This document shows positions 45,801 to 55,870 of a stretch of 64,000 nucleotides of DNA, piece after piece. Each line of letters opens with the position of its first letter. Within the stretch, counting starts at the first letter, position 1. This DNA is from Limnanthes douglasii subsp. nivea (lineage: Eukaryota > Streptophyta > Magnoliopsida > Brassicales > Limnanthaceae). The notes beneath the pieces were generated by a model, which saw only the letters and a program-made list of their open reading frames with translations, was not told the DNA's origin and made no database searches. A program made the translations under genes and the position numbers. Location: contig JAUPFV010000002.1 of assembly GCA_036936605.1 (NCBI GenBank), positions 126,712,376-126,776,375 of the forward strand, given 5' to 3'.

Positions 45801-47418
45801 AGTTGGTGCAATTGGGCTAAAGTGTGTAAGCCTTTTGAAAATGATGGGCTCAATTTGAGAAGTATTGATGACATGGTGGTGGTCTTTTCCTTCAAGCTAT
45901 GGTTTCAATTGAGATATCAAAGTTCTCTCTGGTCAAGGGTAATGAAAGCCATCTATTTAGTAATAATCACCCTCTTACAGTCCCTTTGCAAACTAATAAC
46001 TCTCACACTTGGAGGAGACTTTGGGTTGTAAGGGACAAGGCGGATAAGAACATTATTTGGCAGGCCAAGAAGGTTATATGTATTTAAAGCTGGATAGATG
46101 GTGCATTAATGAAGCATTTATGTCCTTTACTAGTGGGGTAAATAGGCAGAATTATGTGGGCACTTTGGTTAAGGAATATTGGGATACGGATGGTTGGATG
46201 ATCAATAAGTTAGAGAGGGTTCTGGATTCATCTCAAATCCAGGACATACTCAAGGTCTCATTGGATGATTCTAAGGAGGACACTACTCTATTGACTTTAA
46301 GTGACAACAATTTGTTTCAAACTAAAGCTACATGGTCTAAGGTGTGCCAAAGAGGGCAGTACTTTTACCTTTTTTACAAGATTTGGAACAAAGTTACGCC
46401 GCGTAAATACTCATTTCTTCTCTGGAGAACTTTGAAGAACTGGTTGCCGATTGACTCAATCCTGCAAAACAGAAATATCCAGTTAGCCTCTAAATGCCAA
46501 AACTGTAGGAATTCTGAAAATTTGAAGCATGTTTTTGTGGAATGTCAGAAAGCTTGGAAGGTTTGGGAATCCTTTGCTGGGCGCTTCATATATATATATA
46601 TATATATATCACTAAAAATGTGACGATTTCTCATCTTGTCAGAACTTGGTATTGGTCTTCTGCCAAGGATATTCACATAAGGAATATTCTTCTGTCTATC
46701 ACTGTCTGGGTCATTTGGCTAGCTAGAAACAAGCTAAAACTTGAAAACAAAAATCTTAAGGCAGAGGATATGACAGACAAGGTAATCTACATTCTAACTT
46801 CTTTAGACAGTGTAAATTTGCTTAAGAGAAAACACCGGGGCCGTGATATCAACATTGGTCCGTCTTTAGGCTGTGTGAGGTTTCTTAATAAGAAATATGT
46901 CTCGGTCTCTCTAAGTTGGGTGTGCCCAAAGCTGGGGCGTTTCAAGCTGAATACAAATGGGTCGTGTGTTACTTCTGGTGAATGTTTTGGTAGTGGGCTT
47001 CTTAGAGACTGAGGGCAAAATTGTGTTTGGTTTCAGTAGAAGTTATGGAAAAGGTAACCCTTTAAATGCTGAAATGAGGGCTCTATTGGATGGAATTCTT
47101 TTGTGTCGCTCTAAGGGGCTCTATGCGATAGACATTGAGATTGATTCTCGATTGGTCTGTGAGATGATTCTCACAAACAGGTCCCCATTGTACTTAAAGG
47201 CTTCCATCGACTTATACTACAAAATTATCTCTCCTATTATGAAGATTACCAATATCTTCAGAGAGCAGAAGGAGGCAGCAGATTGGCTTGCTCATTATGC
47301 TTATGATGTTTGTGGTAATATGGATTTTGACAGTAAAGAAGTGTCTGCTACCCTAAATGCGATTGTGTTTCTCGAAGGATTGGGGGTATGTCATATTAGG
47401 ACTAACCCCAATTCTTGA
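45801..47418 (+). pseudogene. LINE ORF2 zinc-binding region and RNase H
   Basis: zf-RVT part at 46330-46590 (WSKVCQRGQYFYLFYKIWNK, then CQNCRNSENLKHVFVECQKA). An (AT)n expansion at 46590-46608 disrupts the frame. RNase H at 46930-47418: KLNTNGS, where the first catalytic Asp codon GAT has become AAT at 46956-46958. Then, in the next frame, NAEMRALLDGILLC (Glu), IEIDSRLVCEMI (Asp) and REQKEAADWLAHYA (Asp). The domain is therefore inactive even apart from the frameshift. Confidence 0.85.
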
Positions 47419-47419
47419 G

Positions 47420-48194
47420 ATGGATGCATGGTATAATAGCTTAGAATTGAATATTACCTGGATTCGAGCTTCGTTCGCTCTTGCTCGTCTGTTCCTCGTT
47501 GTTTCTGCTTCGTTGTTTCTACTTCTGAAGAATTTCTGGTGTTTTGATGCAAGAGTTTCTCTAATTTTTGGCAATTGGTGTCTCGAGAGGTTTTGGTGGA
47601 GTGTTTCTGAATCGTTTGGGTAGATTGAGATCGATTCAGTGAAGAAAATAACAAGAGGAATGAGAGAAGGTTTTATGAGATTTTCTAGTGAGAATCAATT
47701 TGAGTGTAAGTTTGGTTTTGAGCGTGGAAATATTCAATGTTTTAATAAATCAATTGAACCTATTGGACTAATTCAAAAAAAAAAAATTGAGATGCGGCCG
47801 CAAGTTATAACATTGGTGGAAACATGAAGATACGCGACTAGAACAAGTTATATTAAGACACGTCCTGTTTTTAGGCTCTCTGTCATTTACATAGACAAAC
47901 GCGTGTTATTGCTGCGTCACCATATGGGTGGGTTTTAGTGCCCAGGTTATTGAGAAGTGGCCCATAAACATGAGTCCATAACACTGAATACATTCGATTT
48001 TAGCACTATGAATCTTTTTGGGTTGCTTGCTGAGGTTTCATTCCTTCCGTTTGAAAGATAAAGAAACGTAGTGTATCTAACAACTAGCTAGGATCCAATG
48101 TACTTATTTCACGAGTAATTGTTATACGATGAAACTGGTATATAAATATCTAAAATTATTACTTTTTTAGAAAATAATTGAAAACTATAATACT
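47420..48194. other. Sequence of unknown origin downstream of the LINE
   Basis: Open but featureless frames on both strands at 47357-47827 show no known motif. The stretch at 47440-47640 is less AT-rich than its surroundings. It could be LINE 3' UTR or transduced DNA. Nothing else is supported. Confidence 0.4.
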
Positions 48195-48203
48195 AAATAT
48201 CTA

Positions 48204-48878
48204 AAGAAATATTTAATTATTATGAGTCATATAATATTGTTTTTAATATTCTAACTACTTTCACCCTTCATCAACAACCACGTAATAAATTATTATTTTT
48301 ATTTTCTATTTTTATTTTATTTTTTAAAAAATCCATATCTTTTAAATGGGAGTTCGGAAAAAATATATGAAAGTACAATCGCTTTTGTTTTTTAAGATGA
48401 ACAAAACTAGATCCATTAATAATATTTTTTGATTTTTTTTAAAATAAAATTTCACGAGTAACATGCGAGTTCTTTGAAAACAAATCTCAGAAAATAGAGA
48501 GAGTTGTAGACAACTTCCAGATTATAAAGTTTCAAACCACTCTTAGGAAATCGAGAGAGTTGCAAACAACTCTCAGATAACAGAGTTGCACAAAACTCTC
48601 AAGAAATATAGAGAGTTGTAAACAACTGCCAGATTATAGAGTCACAAACAACTCTCAGGTATGTTTTTCAAACAACTCTCAGGTATGTTTTTCAAACAAC
48701 TCTCAAATCTGTTTTTCAAACAACTCTCACGTTAGTACTAGTGAAGGTACCAGCGGGTATATATAGTCGGGGGTATTTTTGTCCAAATTTTAGGTGGAGG
48801 TACCAAGTCACACTATTCTAATTTCGGGTACTAGTGGTTAATTAGGTAGTTGAGTGCGTATTTACTGGGACTTCTCTC
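48204..48878 (-). mobile_element. Mutator-like non-autonomous element 2 (675 bp)
   Basis: A 9-bp duplication AAATATCTA lies at 48195-48203 and 48879-48887. The right end read inward (GAGAAGTCCCAGTAAATACG) matches the left end of element 1 at 36916. The left end (AAGAAATATTTAATTATTAT) is a diverged form of the other terminus. It contains the ~50-bp motif at 48367-48418 and diverged GAGAGTTG-type tandem repeats at about 48469-48740, in reverse orientation to element 1. No coding sequence. Confidence 0.75.
48469..48740. repeat. Tandem repeats inside Mutator-like element 2
   Basis: About ten units based on CAAACAACTCTCAGGTATGT plus TTTT on the right and hairpin-forming GAGAGTTG...CAACTCTC units on the left. 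They have the same architecture as 37056-37323 but are more diverged. Confidence 0.85.
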
Positions 48879-48887
48879 AAATATCTA

Positions 48888-49396
48888 TAGATATACAACC
48901 AAGTAAGTTAGTAGCATCTAACATTCGAAATTGGCAGACATTTAGACTATAATATGAGATAAAAATATATTTATAAGTATAATGCGATGTTTTAGACGAA
49001 CAAACAACCAACGTTTCCTTTCACTTATTTGAACCAATTTTTTTAAGATATGTTATCTTTTTATTTCATTTCTCTCTTGAAAACCCCAGGAAAAACATGT
49101 ACGAACCAAAACTAGCTCCACGAACTTCAATTTGAAGTGCAATTTGTTTGTTGGAAAAACGATTTGAAGCTTTAACTTGTATTTGTAATGGGACTCTCAT
49201 TATTCGATCTCGATTTGAAGCACATGTCTCTATGTCTGATTTCTATTTGAAGCACGACTCTCTAAAATTCAGATAGAAATCACCACTAGTGTATTTTTAG
49301 TTATAATATTCTCGAATGTCTAAATGCACTAGTTTCTATTTTATTTGATCATAACTGGAACGTATTTGTTTTACAAGTTCATGTTTTATTGCAATA
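48888..49396. other. Flanking DNA left of element D
   Basis: No gene. It contains two similar 'gatttgaagc...actctc' segments (about 49150-49270). It ends in the target duplication GTATC (49397-49401). Confidence 0.5.
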
Positions 49397-49401
49397 GTAT
49401 C

Positions 49402-49829
49402 TGGTGTGGATAATAATTGCCTGAGGGTAGGCTGGTAATTTCAGTTAATGTTTTATGGTGGTGTGTGTGTGTTTAAATGTTTAGAGTATAGAGTATAGAG
49501 ATAATTAAGCAGCTTGGTAGCAGTTAATTTTCATTACCTATAGTTAATGCAGGTGGTTGGGTATTTATACCCTGATGTTTGGGCCCTTATGGGCTTTCGG
49601 TTCATGTTTAATGGACACGGGTCATGTTCAAAGACCCATGAGCTCTAAGTAGGAGAGCAAGTAGCTTAGTCAAGAAGTGTTTAGGTTTTTTAGTACTTTT
49701 GTCATAGTTCGAACAGTCCTATGGTCATGGTGTTCAAAGTGATCTGTCCGGTCCATGTGATCTGTCCGGTCCGGAGGCCTTGGACTGATCTGTCCGTGCC
49801 CGGGAAGCATGCTGAATTCGGACTCATCA
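49402..49829 (-). repeat. 3' LTR of element D
   Basis: Starts TGGTGTGGATAATAATTGCC and ends GGACTCATCA. The minus-strand TATA box (GGGTATAAATACCC) is at about 49560-49573. It contains repeated GATCTGTCCGGTCC units near 49739-49775. Confidence 0.95.
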
Positions 49830-49979
49830 GGAGCCCCTTTTTTAGCTGTTTGAGCAAGTATTCTTGTTAGAGACCTGAAAAACAGTCCGACATCAGAAGT
49901 AGTTTTCAATCCGGACAGATATATGGGTTTACCCGGACAGATAAAGTTTCACGAATTCAAAACGGTTTTTGCTAGAGTT

Positions 49980-50165
49980 CGTGGGACACGTGTCGCTCTC
50001 TGATTGGTTGCTCCAGCCGTTTCTTCACCTTGAATTTCGAACCCACCTTCTTCGAAAAGCAACCTCTTTAATTACAAATGATGACATCAGCGCCGTCTTT
50101 TAATCATTACCAAACTTTTCGAATTCTCCTAGGAATCAACTTCCTTTTCCAGATTTACTATAAAT
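49980..50165 (+). promoter_or_regulatory. Putative promoter of the D antisense gene
   Basis: The perfect palindrome GACACGTGTC (G-box, 49985-49994), an inverted CCAAT box (ATTGG, 50003-50007) and TATAAAT (50159-50165) lie in order upstream of the ATG at 50265. E has the same order and spacing (61667-61672, 61683-61687, 61839-61845). The block is inside the element, outside the LTR. Promoter activity is inferred. Confidence 0.6.
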
Positions 50166-50264
50166 TCAGACTCACTTTCTACTGTTTTACTATCTCTTTC
50201 ATATTTACTCTACATATTTTCTTAGAGCTTTATCTCTCTAAAGCAAAGAGTTTCTTAATAGTTT

Positions 50265-51623
50265 ATGTTTACAGCAAGGACTGCTTTGATCAAAGGCGGG
50301 TGGCTCAACCTTTCTGAGTTGGAGAAGGCACAAAGAGTTGAGAAGGAAAGACGAATCGCAGCAGGGTTACCTACTTCGCCTCTTGACAGACCAGCCTCAT
50401 CTGCTGCAGAGTTGGATCGAGGATCTTCTTCCTCCAAAGGCACTAAGCCTAGAAAGTTATTCCAACCTAGCCTTTCCCCCATCATCTCTGGTTCCTCGGT
50501 TCAGGAATCAGAATCCATCGTCGAACCAGGAGTAACTGCCACTAGCTTCAAAAAATCCTCACCCTTCATAGCGATGGGATCAGACATTGAGAACTCCCCG
50601 GAGAAGTTAGTCGACCGAAGAAAGAGTCGGCTGGTTAAGGGGCAAGCCTCTAAGAACACTCCCTCAAAGTTGGGGGCCAAAAATAGTAGCTCTGGGTCTG
50701 GAGTGCCTATCAGAGCTCCCCGGGAAAGACTACCTAGTCCGGAGGTTAGCAGCCCTGTACTTAAAAGAGAGACTTCTGCCTCAGAGCCCCAGCCCGAGAC
50801 TAGAAGTCAAGAAAACACTGAAAACCAGCAGTCCGGAAGCCAGGCTGAGCCAAGTTTGAATTCTCCCCGGGCCACTGCCACTGATATTCCTCCAACGATC
50901 ATGGAGGAAAGAATGGAGGACTCTGCTGAAGAAGTCCCTTTTGAGTCTGAGCCCTCCGGTCAGACTAGTAATACTGCTGCTGTCAAAAAAGATAAGGGCA
51001 AAGAAAAACTGTGCTTGAGGCATCCGGAGCTGCCGGAGTGTCTGGAAGGGAAGGTGGGGCCTTGTTTTCACAAGGTCGAACTCAAATACCTCTTGGCCTT
51101 ACAGAAGACCAAGTATGCGGTCATCCATACGGCTGAACTGGGTCGAATGCGCACAAAATGGGGGATCCTAGAAAATGTGAAGATAAGGATTCCGATAGAT
51201 CCTGAAACTCCTATAAATTGCAAGCTGAATGAAATAGTCATCTTCACTGAGCTATTTAATTGGGGACTCAGATTCCCATTGGACCCAAAGATTGTCAGAT
51301 ATTTTCATCTGATCAAACTATGCCCGAGCCAGCTGAGCCCCAACGCTTGGTATACCCTTATGTCATGCATCATGGCATCAAGGATGTCCGGGATCCCTCT
51401 TCCTATGGAAGAGTTTGCTGCAGTGGCCAATCTTTGCAAACATCACCAATTCCCCTTCTACCATTTCAATATGGGGACAATTTCAAAGCTGTTGATGATC
51501 TATTGGAGTCGGAGAGTAAATGGAGGAGCCAGTTTTTGTTCGTCAGTGGTGCTTGGGAAAACGGAAAGAAGATCAAATCCGGAGTGAACACAAGCCTCCT
51601 CAGAAGCAGGTGGAGGAGTGATC
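50265..51623 (+). CDS. Antisense gene of D, exon 1 (Transposase_28-like protein)
   Basis: Starts MFTARTALIKGGWLNLSELE; the ATG is preceded by TTT and is conserved in all copies. About 40 N-terminal residues are helical. Then comes a Ser/Pro-rich variable region to about residue 245, then a conserved domain of about 200 residues: HPELPECLEGKVGPCFHKVE, then FTELFNWGLRFPLDPKIVRY, CPSQLSPNAWYTLMSCIMAS and PLPMEEFAAVANLCKHH. This resembles Pfam's 'putative gypsy type transposon' family, whose biochemical role is unknown. A one-base deletion at about 51476 (GGGGACAA; GGGGAACGA in E) shifts the frame before VVDDLLES-type text, so this copy is probably dead. Exon 1 ends in phase 1 at 51623. Confidence 0.8.
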
Positions 51624-51707
51624 GTAAGTCTCCCACTTTAAATCTTTGTCTACTTTTTTCTTCTTATAGTTGGTTTAAATTAATTTGTCTTTCTTTTGTC
51701 TTAACAG
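51624..51707 (+). other. Intron of the D antisense gene
   Basis: 84 bp beginning GTAAGT and ending TTTTGTCTTAACAG, with a T-rich tract before the acceptor. Splicing joins RWRSD to QLHKDFGDYLKAG in frame. Position and phase are as in B and E. Confidence 0.8.
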
Positions 51708-53262
51708 AACTGCATAAGGATTTCGGTGATTACTTGAAGGCCGGGCAGGTTACTTGTGGCAGGATTAATGCCGGGGCTGCTGAGGAATGGGGGAACCGAT
51801 TCCACGCTGCCTTCACCAGTGGAAACTTGGCAAGGTCTCACCTGTGGAACACCACAGGTCGGAGAGACCTGACTTGGGAGGAGCTCACCACCCAACCTTC
51901 TCCGGACACAGTGCTTAAGAGGACCCATGAAGCATATGGGACACTCTTCCTGCCAGGCCGGGCCAAAGCCCCAAGCAAAATAAAGGGCAAGAAGAAAGGC
52001 AAAAAGGTGGTGAGCGATGCTAATCCTGCTGATGCTGAGAAGGATGCTCAACAGACCCGGAGGGGCCAGCCCAGAGCCAAATCGATGCTGCTCTTTTGCA
52101 AGTAGTGGAGCAAGAGACCGAAAGGCAGGAAGCAGACCTCCCAAAACCTCTAAGGGCTTCCAAGAGGAATCGCAAACAGGGGAGTGAAGGGGCAGACCGG
52201 GCAGCCAAGAAGAAAAAGACTACTAAGGGAGATGAGCTTGCTCTCCGGGATCCAGAGCCTTCTTTCCAGGCTGACCCTTCTGACCCAACACATGCTGAAG
52301 AGATCCCAAGGGACTTTCATACCGATGAGGCTGAAGGAGGAGATCTCAACATTGATGGAGTCGACATCACCGGTCTTGGTGAGCTTGGTGAATACTTCCT
52401 CAACCTCCCCAGAGACGACTTCGCAGGGCCTTACATTCCTCCGAGCAGCTCCAATACGGTCAACTTCAATGGTAAGACTTTCATTGTCTCTAGTGAAAAG
52501 GACACCATAGCCCACTCCTTGCTAAGCAACGTGCAGCCGGTACTTACACTGGAGAGACAAGTTCGGGGTCAAGCAGACATCATCAAAGACCTTAAGTCTG
52601 AGAAGGAAAAGCTGTCCGAAGACCTTCGCACTGCTACTGCCAATGCTGACATGCTAAAGAAAGCAAATGAGGAGTTGAAGAGGAATCAGGAGGAAAGCAC
52701 CACAAAAGTTTCCACTCTAGAGGAAACCATTAGAGACCTCCGGGAGAAGCTGTCCGGTGTGGAGAAAGACCTTACTGCCTCAAAAGAAGAGACCAAGGCA
52801 AAGGACAAGATTATCACCAACCTAACTACTGACAAGATTGCTCTTGAGAATGCAGCATCCAAGGCTGGCGAGGAGAAAACCACTTTGTTAAGGGATCAAG
52901 AAGATACGATCCAAGCCAAGATCAATGCCTATGCCAACCAGATGATTAAAAGCGAAGAGCTATTGCTTGAGAAGGTGAGGTCTGACATGGTTCTACTCTT
53001 TCATGAAAAATTTCCGAAGAGGAACCTAGGGGACTTGTGGCTTTATGTAGACGATGATGACCTTCCACATCATACAATGGCCGAAGAGGATCAGTATGGA
53101 GTCTCCAGTGCGTCCTCATCCGATGATGAAGAGAGGACCGGAGAGAGCCCAGACAAGGAGGAAGATGATCCCAAGGGAAAGAAGAAGGTTGACGAAGGTG
53201 AAAGCGATTTTAAAGGCAAGAAGGTAGATGAAGGTGAGCCATCTTCAAAGGCTCAACCTTAA
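51708..53262 (+). CDS. Antisense gene of D, exon 2 (basic region and coiled coil)
   Basis: Begins LHKDFGDYLKAGQVTCGRIN, then FTSGNLARSHLWNTTGRRDL and a Lys-rich stretch. A one-base deletion at about 52046 shifts the frame. After it the gene continues open to 53262 through a nuclear-localisation-like AAKKKKTTKGDE. A conserved DDFAGPYIPPSSSNTVNFNG follows, then a coiled coil of roughly 200 residues (ERQVRGQADIIKDLKSEKEK onward), FHEKFPKRNLGDLWLYVDDD and an acidic Lys/Glu tail. With both single-base losses discounted, exons 1 and 2 would give about 970 residues. Function unknown; the basic region and coiled coil suggest a nuclear, multimeric protein. Confidence 0.8.
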
Positions 53263-53302
53263 CTTACGATCTACTTTGTTTATTTTTTATTCAGACTAAA
53301 GT

Positions 53303-53406
53303 CCTTGGAAGGCCAAGGCACTCTTTTTGTAATGGTGTCCGGTGTTTGTTCGGACAGGCTTTTTGTGTTGTATCTTGGCTATTTAAAAGTCCTTGGAAGG
53401 CCAAGG
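53303..53406. other. Pair of CCTTGG/CCAAGG stem-loops (D copy)
   Basis: Two identical CCTTGGAAGGCCAAGG stem-loops at 53303-53318 and 53391-53406, just after the antisense stop. The loop differs from B and C (AAGG, not ATGG) in both D copies while the stem is kept, so the pairing itself seems conserved. Confidence 0.65.
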
Positions 53407-53754
53407 CAATTTTAAGTTATTTATTTTAATGAATATCTCTGTTCAGTACAACCATCATCTTCTTTCATTGTTCGTTTTAATTTTGATAGCCAGAGTTTAA
53501 GCAGCCTTTAGTTGTTGCATTGTGAGAGTGTTTAAATTCTCCGGCTAGAGTTTAAATAGCCCTTAGATATTTCAGTCCGGATAGTATGACAAGGGATAAA
53601 ACTTTAAAAACACTTAGAAATTTTTTAAGAAGGCATCGAATTTTATTCAACCGCCCGTACACCTCATTAAAACCTCCCCGTGCCACCAGGGAGGAAAGAG
53701 TATGCCTCCAAATATTTACATGGATGTTTAAACAAGTAAATATTTACACAAGTG
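53407..53754. other. Spacer between convergent genes in D
   Basis: No gene. It contains the conserved block CTCATTAAAACCTCCCCGTG + CCACCAGGG at 53663-53691 and AAATATTTACA repeats, also present in B and C, just before the pol stop. Confidence 0.6.
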
Positions 53755-54830
53755 CTATTCCAAGTACTTGCGGAGATGCTCAATATTCCAAGGATGAGTT
53801 AGAACTCTGCCATCTTTGTCTTCCAACCAATAATTTCCAGGCTTAATGCTTTCAACAACCATATACGGACCCTCCCAAGCTGGGGCCAGCTTTCCGAAGA
53901 GCTTTTCTTTAGTGTGTAAGAAGACCTTCCTTAATACTTTGTCCCCTGGTTGGAAATCTCTTCTTTTAACTTTGGAAGCAAACCTGCTTCTCATCAAGCC
54001 CTGATAGTGTGCAACTCTAAGGTGAGCTTTAACCCGTCTTTCTTCTATCAAATCAAGTTGACCTCTAATTGCCACCTCGTTAGCGTGTTCGGAGAAGTTG
54101 TGAACACGAAAGGAGTGGAGGGTCTTCTCTATGGGGGCTACTGCATCCATCCCATAGACCAAGGCAAAGGGTGACTCTTGTGTTGCAGCCCCAGGCGTTG
54201 TCCGGTAGGCCCACAAGACTTCTTGTAGATAACTAGGCCACTTCCCAGCAGCCCCTTCCAAATTCTTCTTTAAACCGGACAGTATAGTTCTATTAGCCAC
54301 TTCAACTTGCCCATTCTCTTGTGGGTGGAAAGGTGAAGAAAAACAATGATGTATACCCCTTGAAGAACATAAGCTCTCCATTTCTCTATTGTCGAACTGT
54401 GGCCCATTGTCTGTTGTTATTTTCTGTGGGACACCAAATCTGCAACATATGTTGGATAGAATGAATTTTATAACAGCTTTTGATGTTGTCCCTGCTAGAG
54501 GGGCTGCTTCTATCCACTTTGAGAAGTAGTCAATGGCCACAATTATAGTTTTGCGCCCTCCGGACGCCACAGGGAGAGGCCCTACTAAATCCAATCCCCA
54601 TCGAACAAAAGGAATGGGCTCAGAAATTGACTCTAAAGGAATGGCTGGTACATGAATTTCATTGCTGTACCTCTGGCATGGGTCACACCTCCTCACCAAT
54701 TCCTTAGCATCTTTCATGATTGATGGCCAATATTAACCGGAGAGTAAAACTCTTCTTGTTAAAGCTCTAAATCCACAATGGGCTGATCCCTCATCATCAT
54801 GCAATTCGGAGAGGACCACTTGTGACTCTT
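53755..54830 (-). pseudogene. Integrase domain of D pol
   Basis: Nearly intact. The zinc-binding region is ELHDDEGSAHCGFRALTRRV...RRCDPCQRY. A TAA at 54733-54735 interrupts just after VLLSG. The catalytic triad is all present: VAIDYFSKWIEA (Asp), TTDNGPQFDN (Asp) and ENGQVEVANRTI (Glu). The C-terminal region GKLAPAWEGPYMVVESIKPG ends at the TAG 53755-53757. No chromodomain follows, as expected for the Tat lineage. It would insert the cDNA; here it is separated from the rest by one stop. Confidence 0.88.
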
Positions 54831-55599
54831 CATCCCCCAAACAACGCGGGAGAGGTTTACTGTAGGACTTTTTGTACAACACCTCTCTCAATATGATGAA
54901 AACACGAGCCTTGCGTTTCAATGTTCTGGCTAGTGATTTATCTGGAGGCACGACACCATTGGAGAGATATTGTAGGAGAGGAAACCTCCAGTCTCGAGGC
55001 TGTTTCACTTGTATTTCAAAAATTTCCTCTTCTTTACCCTTACTAAGTTGAATAGAGGGGCTTTCGAGCACATGGATCCATGGATATGACTCCGTATATG
55101 CTATGGTTGCCAACGAGTCTGCTAGCTCATTTTCTGTCCGGGGAATGTGCTCATAGATAACATCTTTAAACTTAAGTGCTTCATTTTTGAGGAGGAGTAA
55201 ATATTTCACAAGTTTCTCTTTCTTAGCCTCAGATTGGCCTTGGGCATGGTGGATGAGTAGTTGGGAGTCACTTAACAGCTTGACCCTCTTAGCCCCACAA
55301 ATGTAGGCTAACTTTAACCCAGCTATAGTTGCTTCGTATTCGGACTCGTTATTAGATGCCCTGAAAGCAAAACAAATAGCCTGGTACATCTTGTCTCCAT
55401 ATGGGGCAGTTAAACATATTCCTGCACCACATCCCATAGTGCTAGATCCACCATCTATTCGGACGATCCATACCTTTTTATCTTTTATGTCAGTAGTTTG
55501 CTCTGAATCCCTGTCGGAGTGGAATTCAACCAGAAAATCAGCCACAGCTTGGGCTTTGACTGCTGTTCGGGGAGCAAAGTCTATGTCGAAGTCCCCCAA
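54831..55599 (-). pseudogene. Second (archaeal-like) RNase H of D pol
   Basis: Open and well preserved. The acidic residues are in VRIDGGSSTMGCGAGI (Asp), NNESEYEATIAGLKLA (Glu), LLSDSQLLIHHAQGQSEAKK (Asp) and IPRTENELADSLATIA (Asp). A linker of about 110 residues leads to the integrase zinc-binding end. An additional RNase H of this type after the retroviral one is known for Tat elements. A stop at 55600-55605 separates it from the first RNase H. Confidence 0.85.
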
Positions 55600-55605
55600 C
55601 TCTAC

Positions 55606-55870
55606 TTACCACTTAGTCATTCTGCTCGAAATATCTGCTTTTTGAAGGACATTCCTTAAGGGAAAAGAGGTCCGGACGATGATAGGATGAGCCTGGAAAT
55701 AAGGCCTCATCTTCCTTGCAGCTATCACCAGGGCTAATGCCAATTTTTCAAGTTTCAAGTAACGCCTCTCAGCATCTATCAAGCTTTTGCTGATGTAGTA
55801 CACTGGATGGGGATGACCATCGACCTCTCTTACCAGCACAGCACTGATGGCACAACTTGAAACTGTCCGA
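55606..55870 (-). pseudogene. First (retroviral-type) RNase H of D pol, N-terminal part deleted
   Basis: Retains CAISAVLVREVDGHPHPVYY, then ISKSLIDAERRYLKLEKLAL and ARKMRPYFQAHPIIVRTSFP. The part between RT (ISRSSD) and CAIS, about 55 residues in B and C, is missing at about 55860, so the connection domain is deleted. Because the archaeal-like RNase H is intact, this copy illustrates domain redundancy, although it is dead anyway. Confidence 0.8.

Larger units (their letters stand above)
41960..47786 (+). mobile_element. L1-type LINE, plus strand, nearly full length, inactive
   Basis: Contains ORF1 (with a SINE in it), endonuclease, RT, zinc-binding region and C-terminal RNase H in the usual plant L1 order. 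The last coding stop is at 47416-47418. The 3' part beyond is uncertain; an A12 run at 47775-47786 could be the tail, but no target duplication was found. The 5' boundary is also not defined. Frameshifts and stops occur in every domain. Confidence 0.8.

Noticed and set aside
47357..47827. Small host gene downstream of the LINE
   Set aside because: Several overlapping open frames on both strands, none with a motif, and they overlap the LINE end and its possible A-tail.
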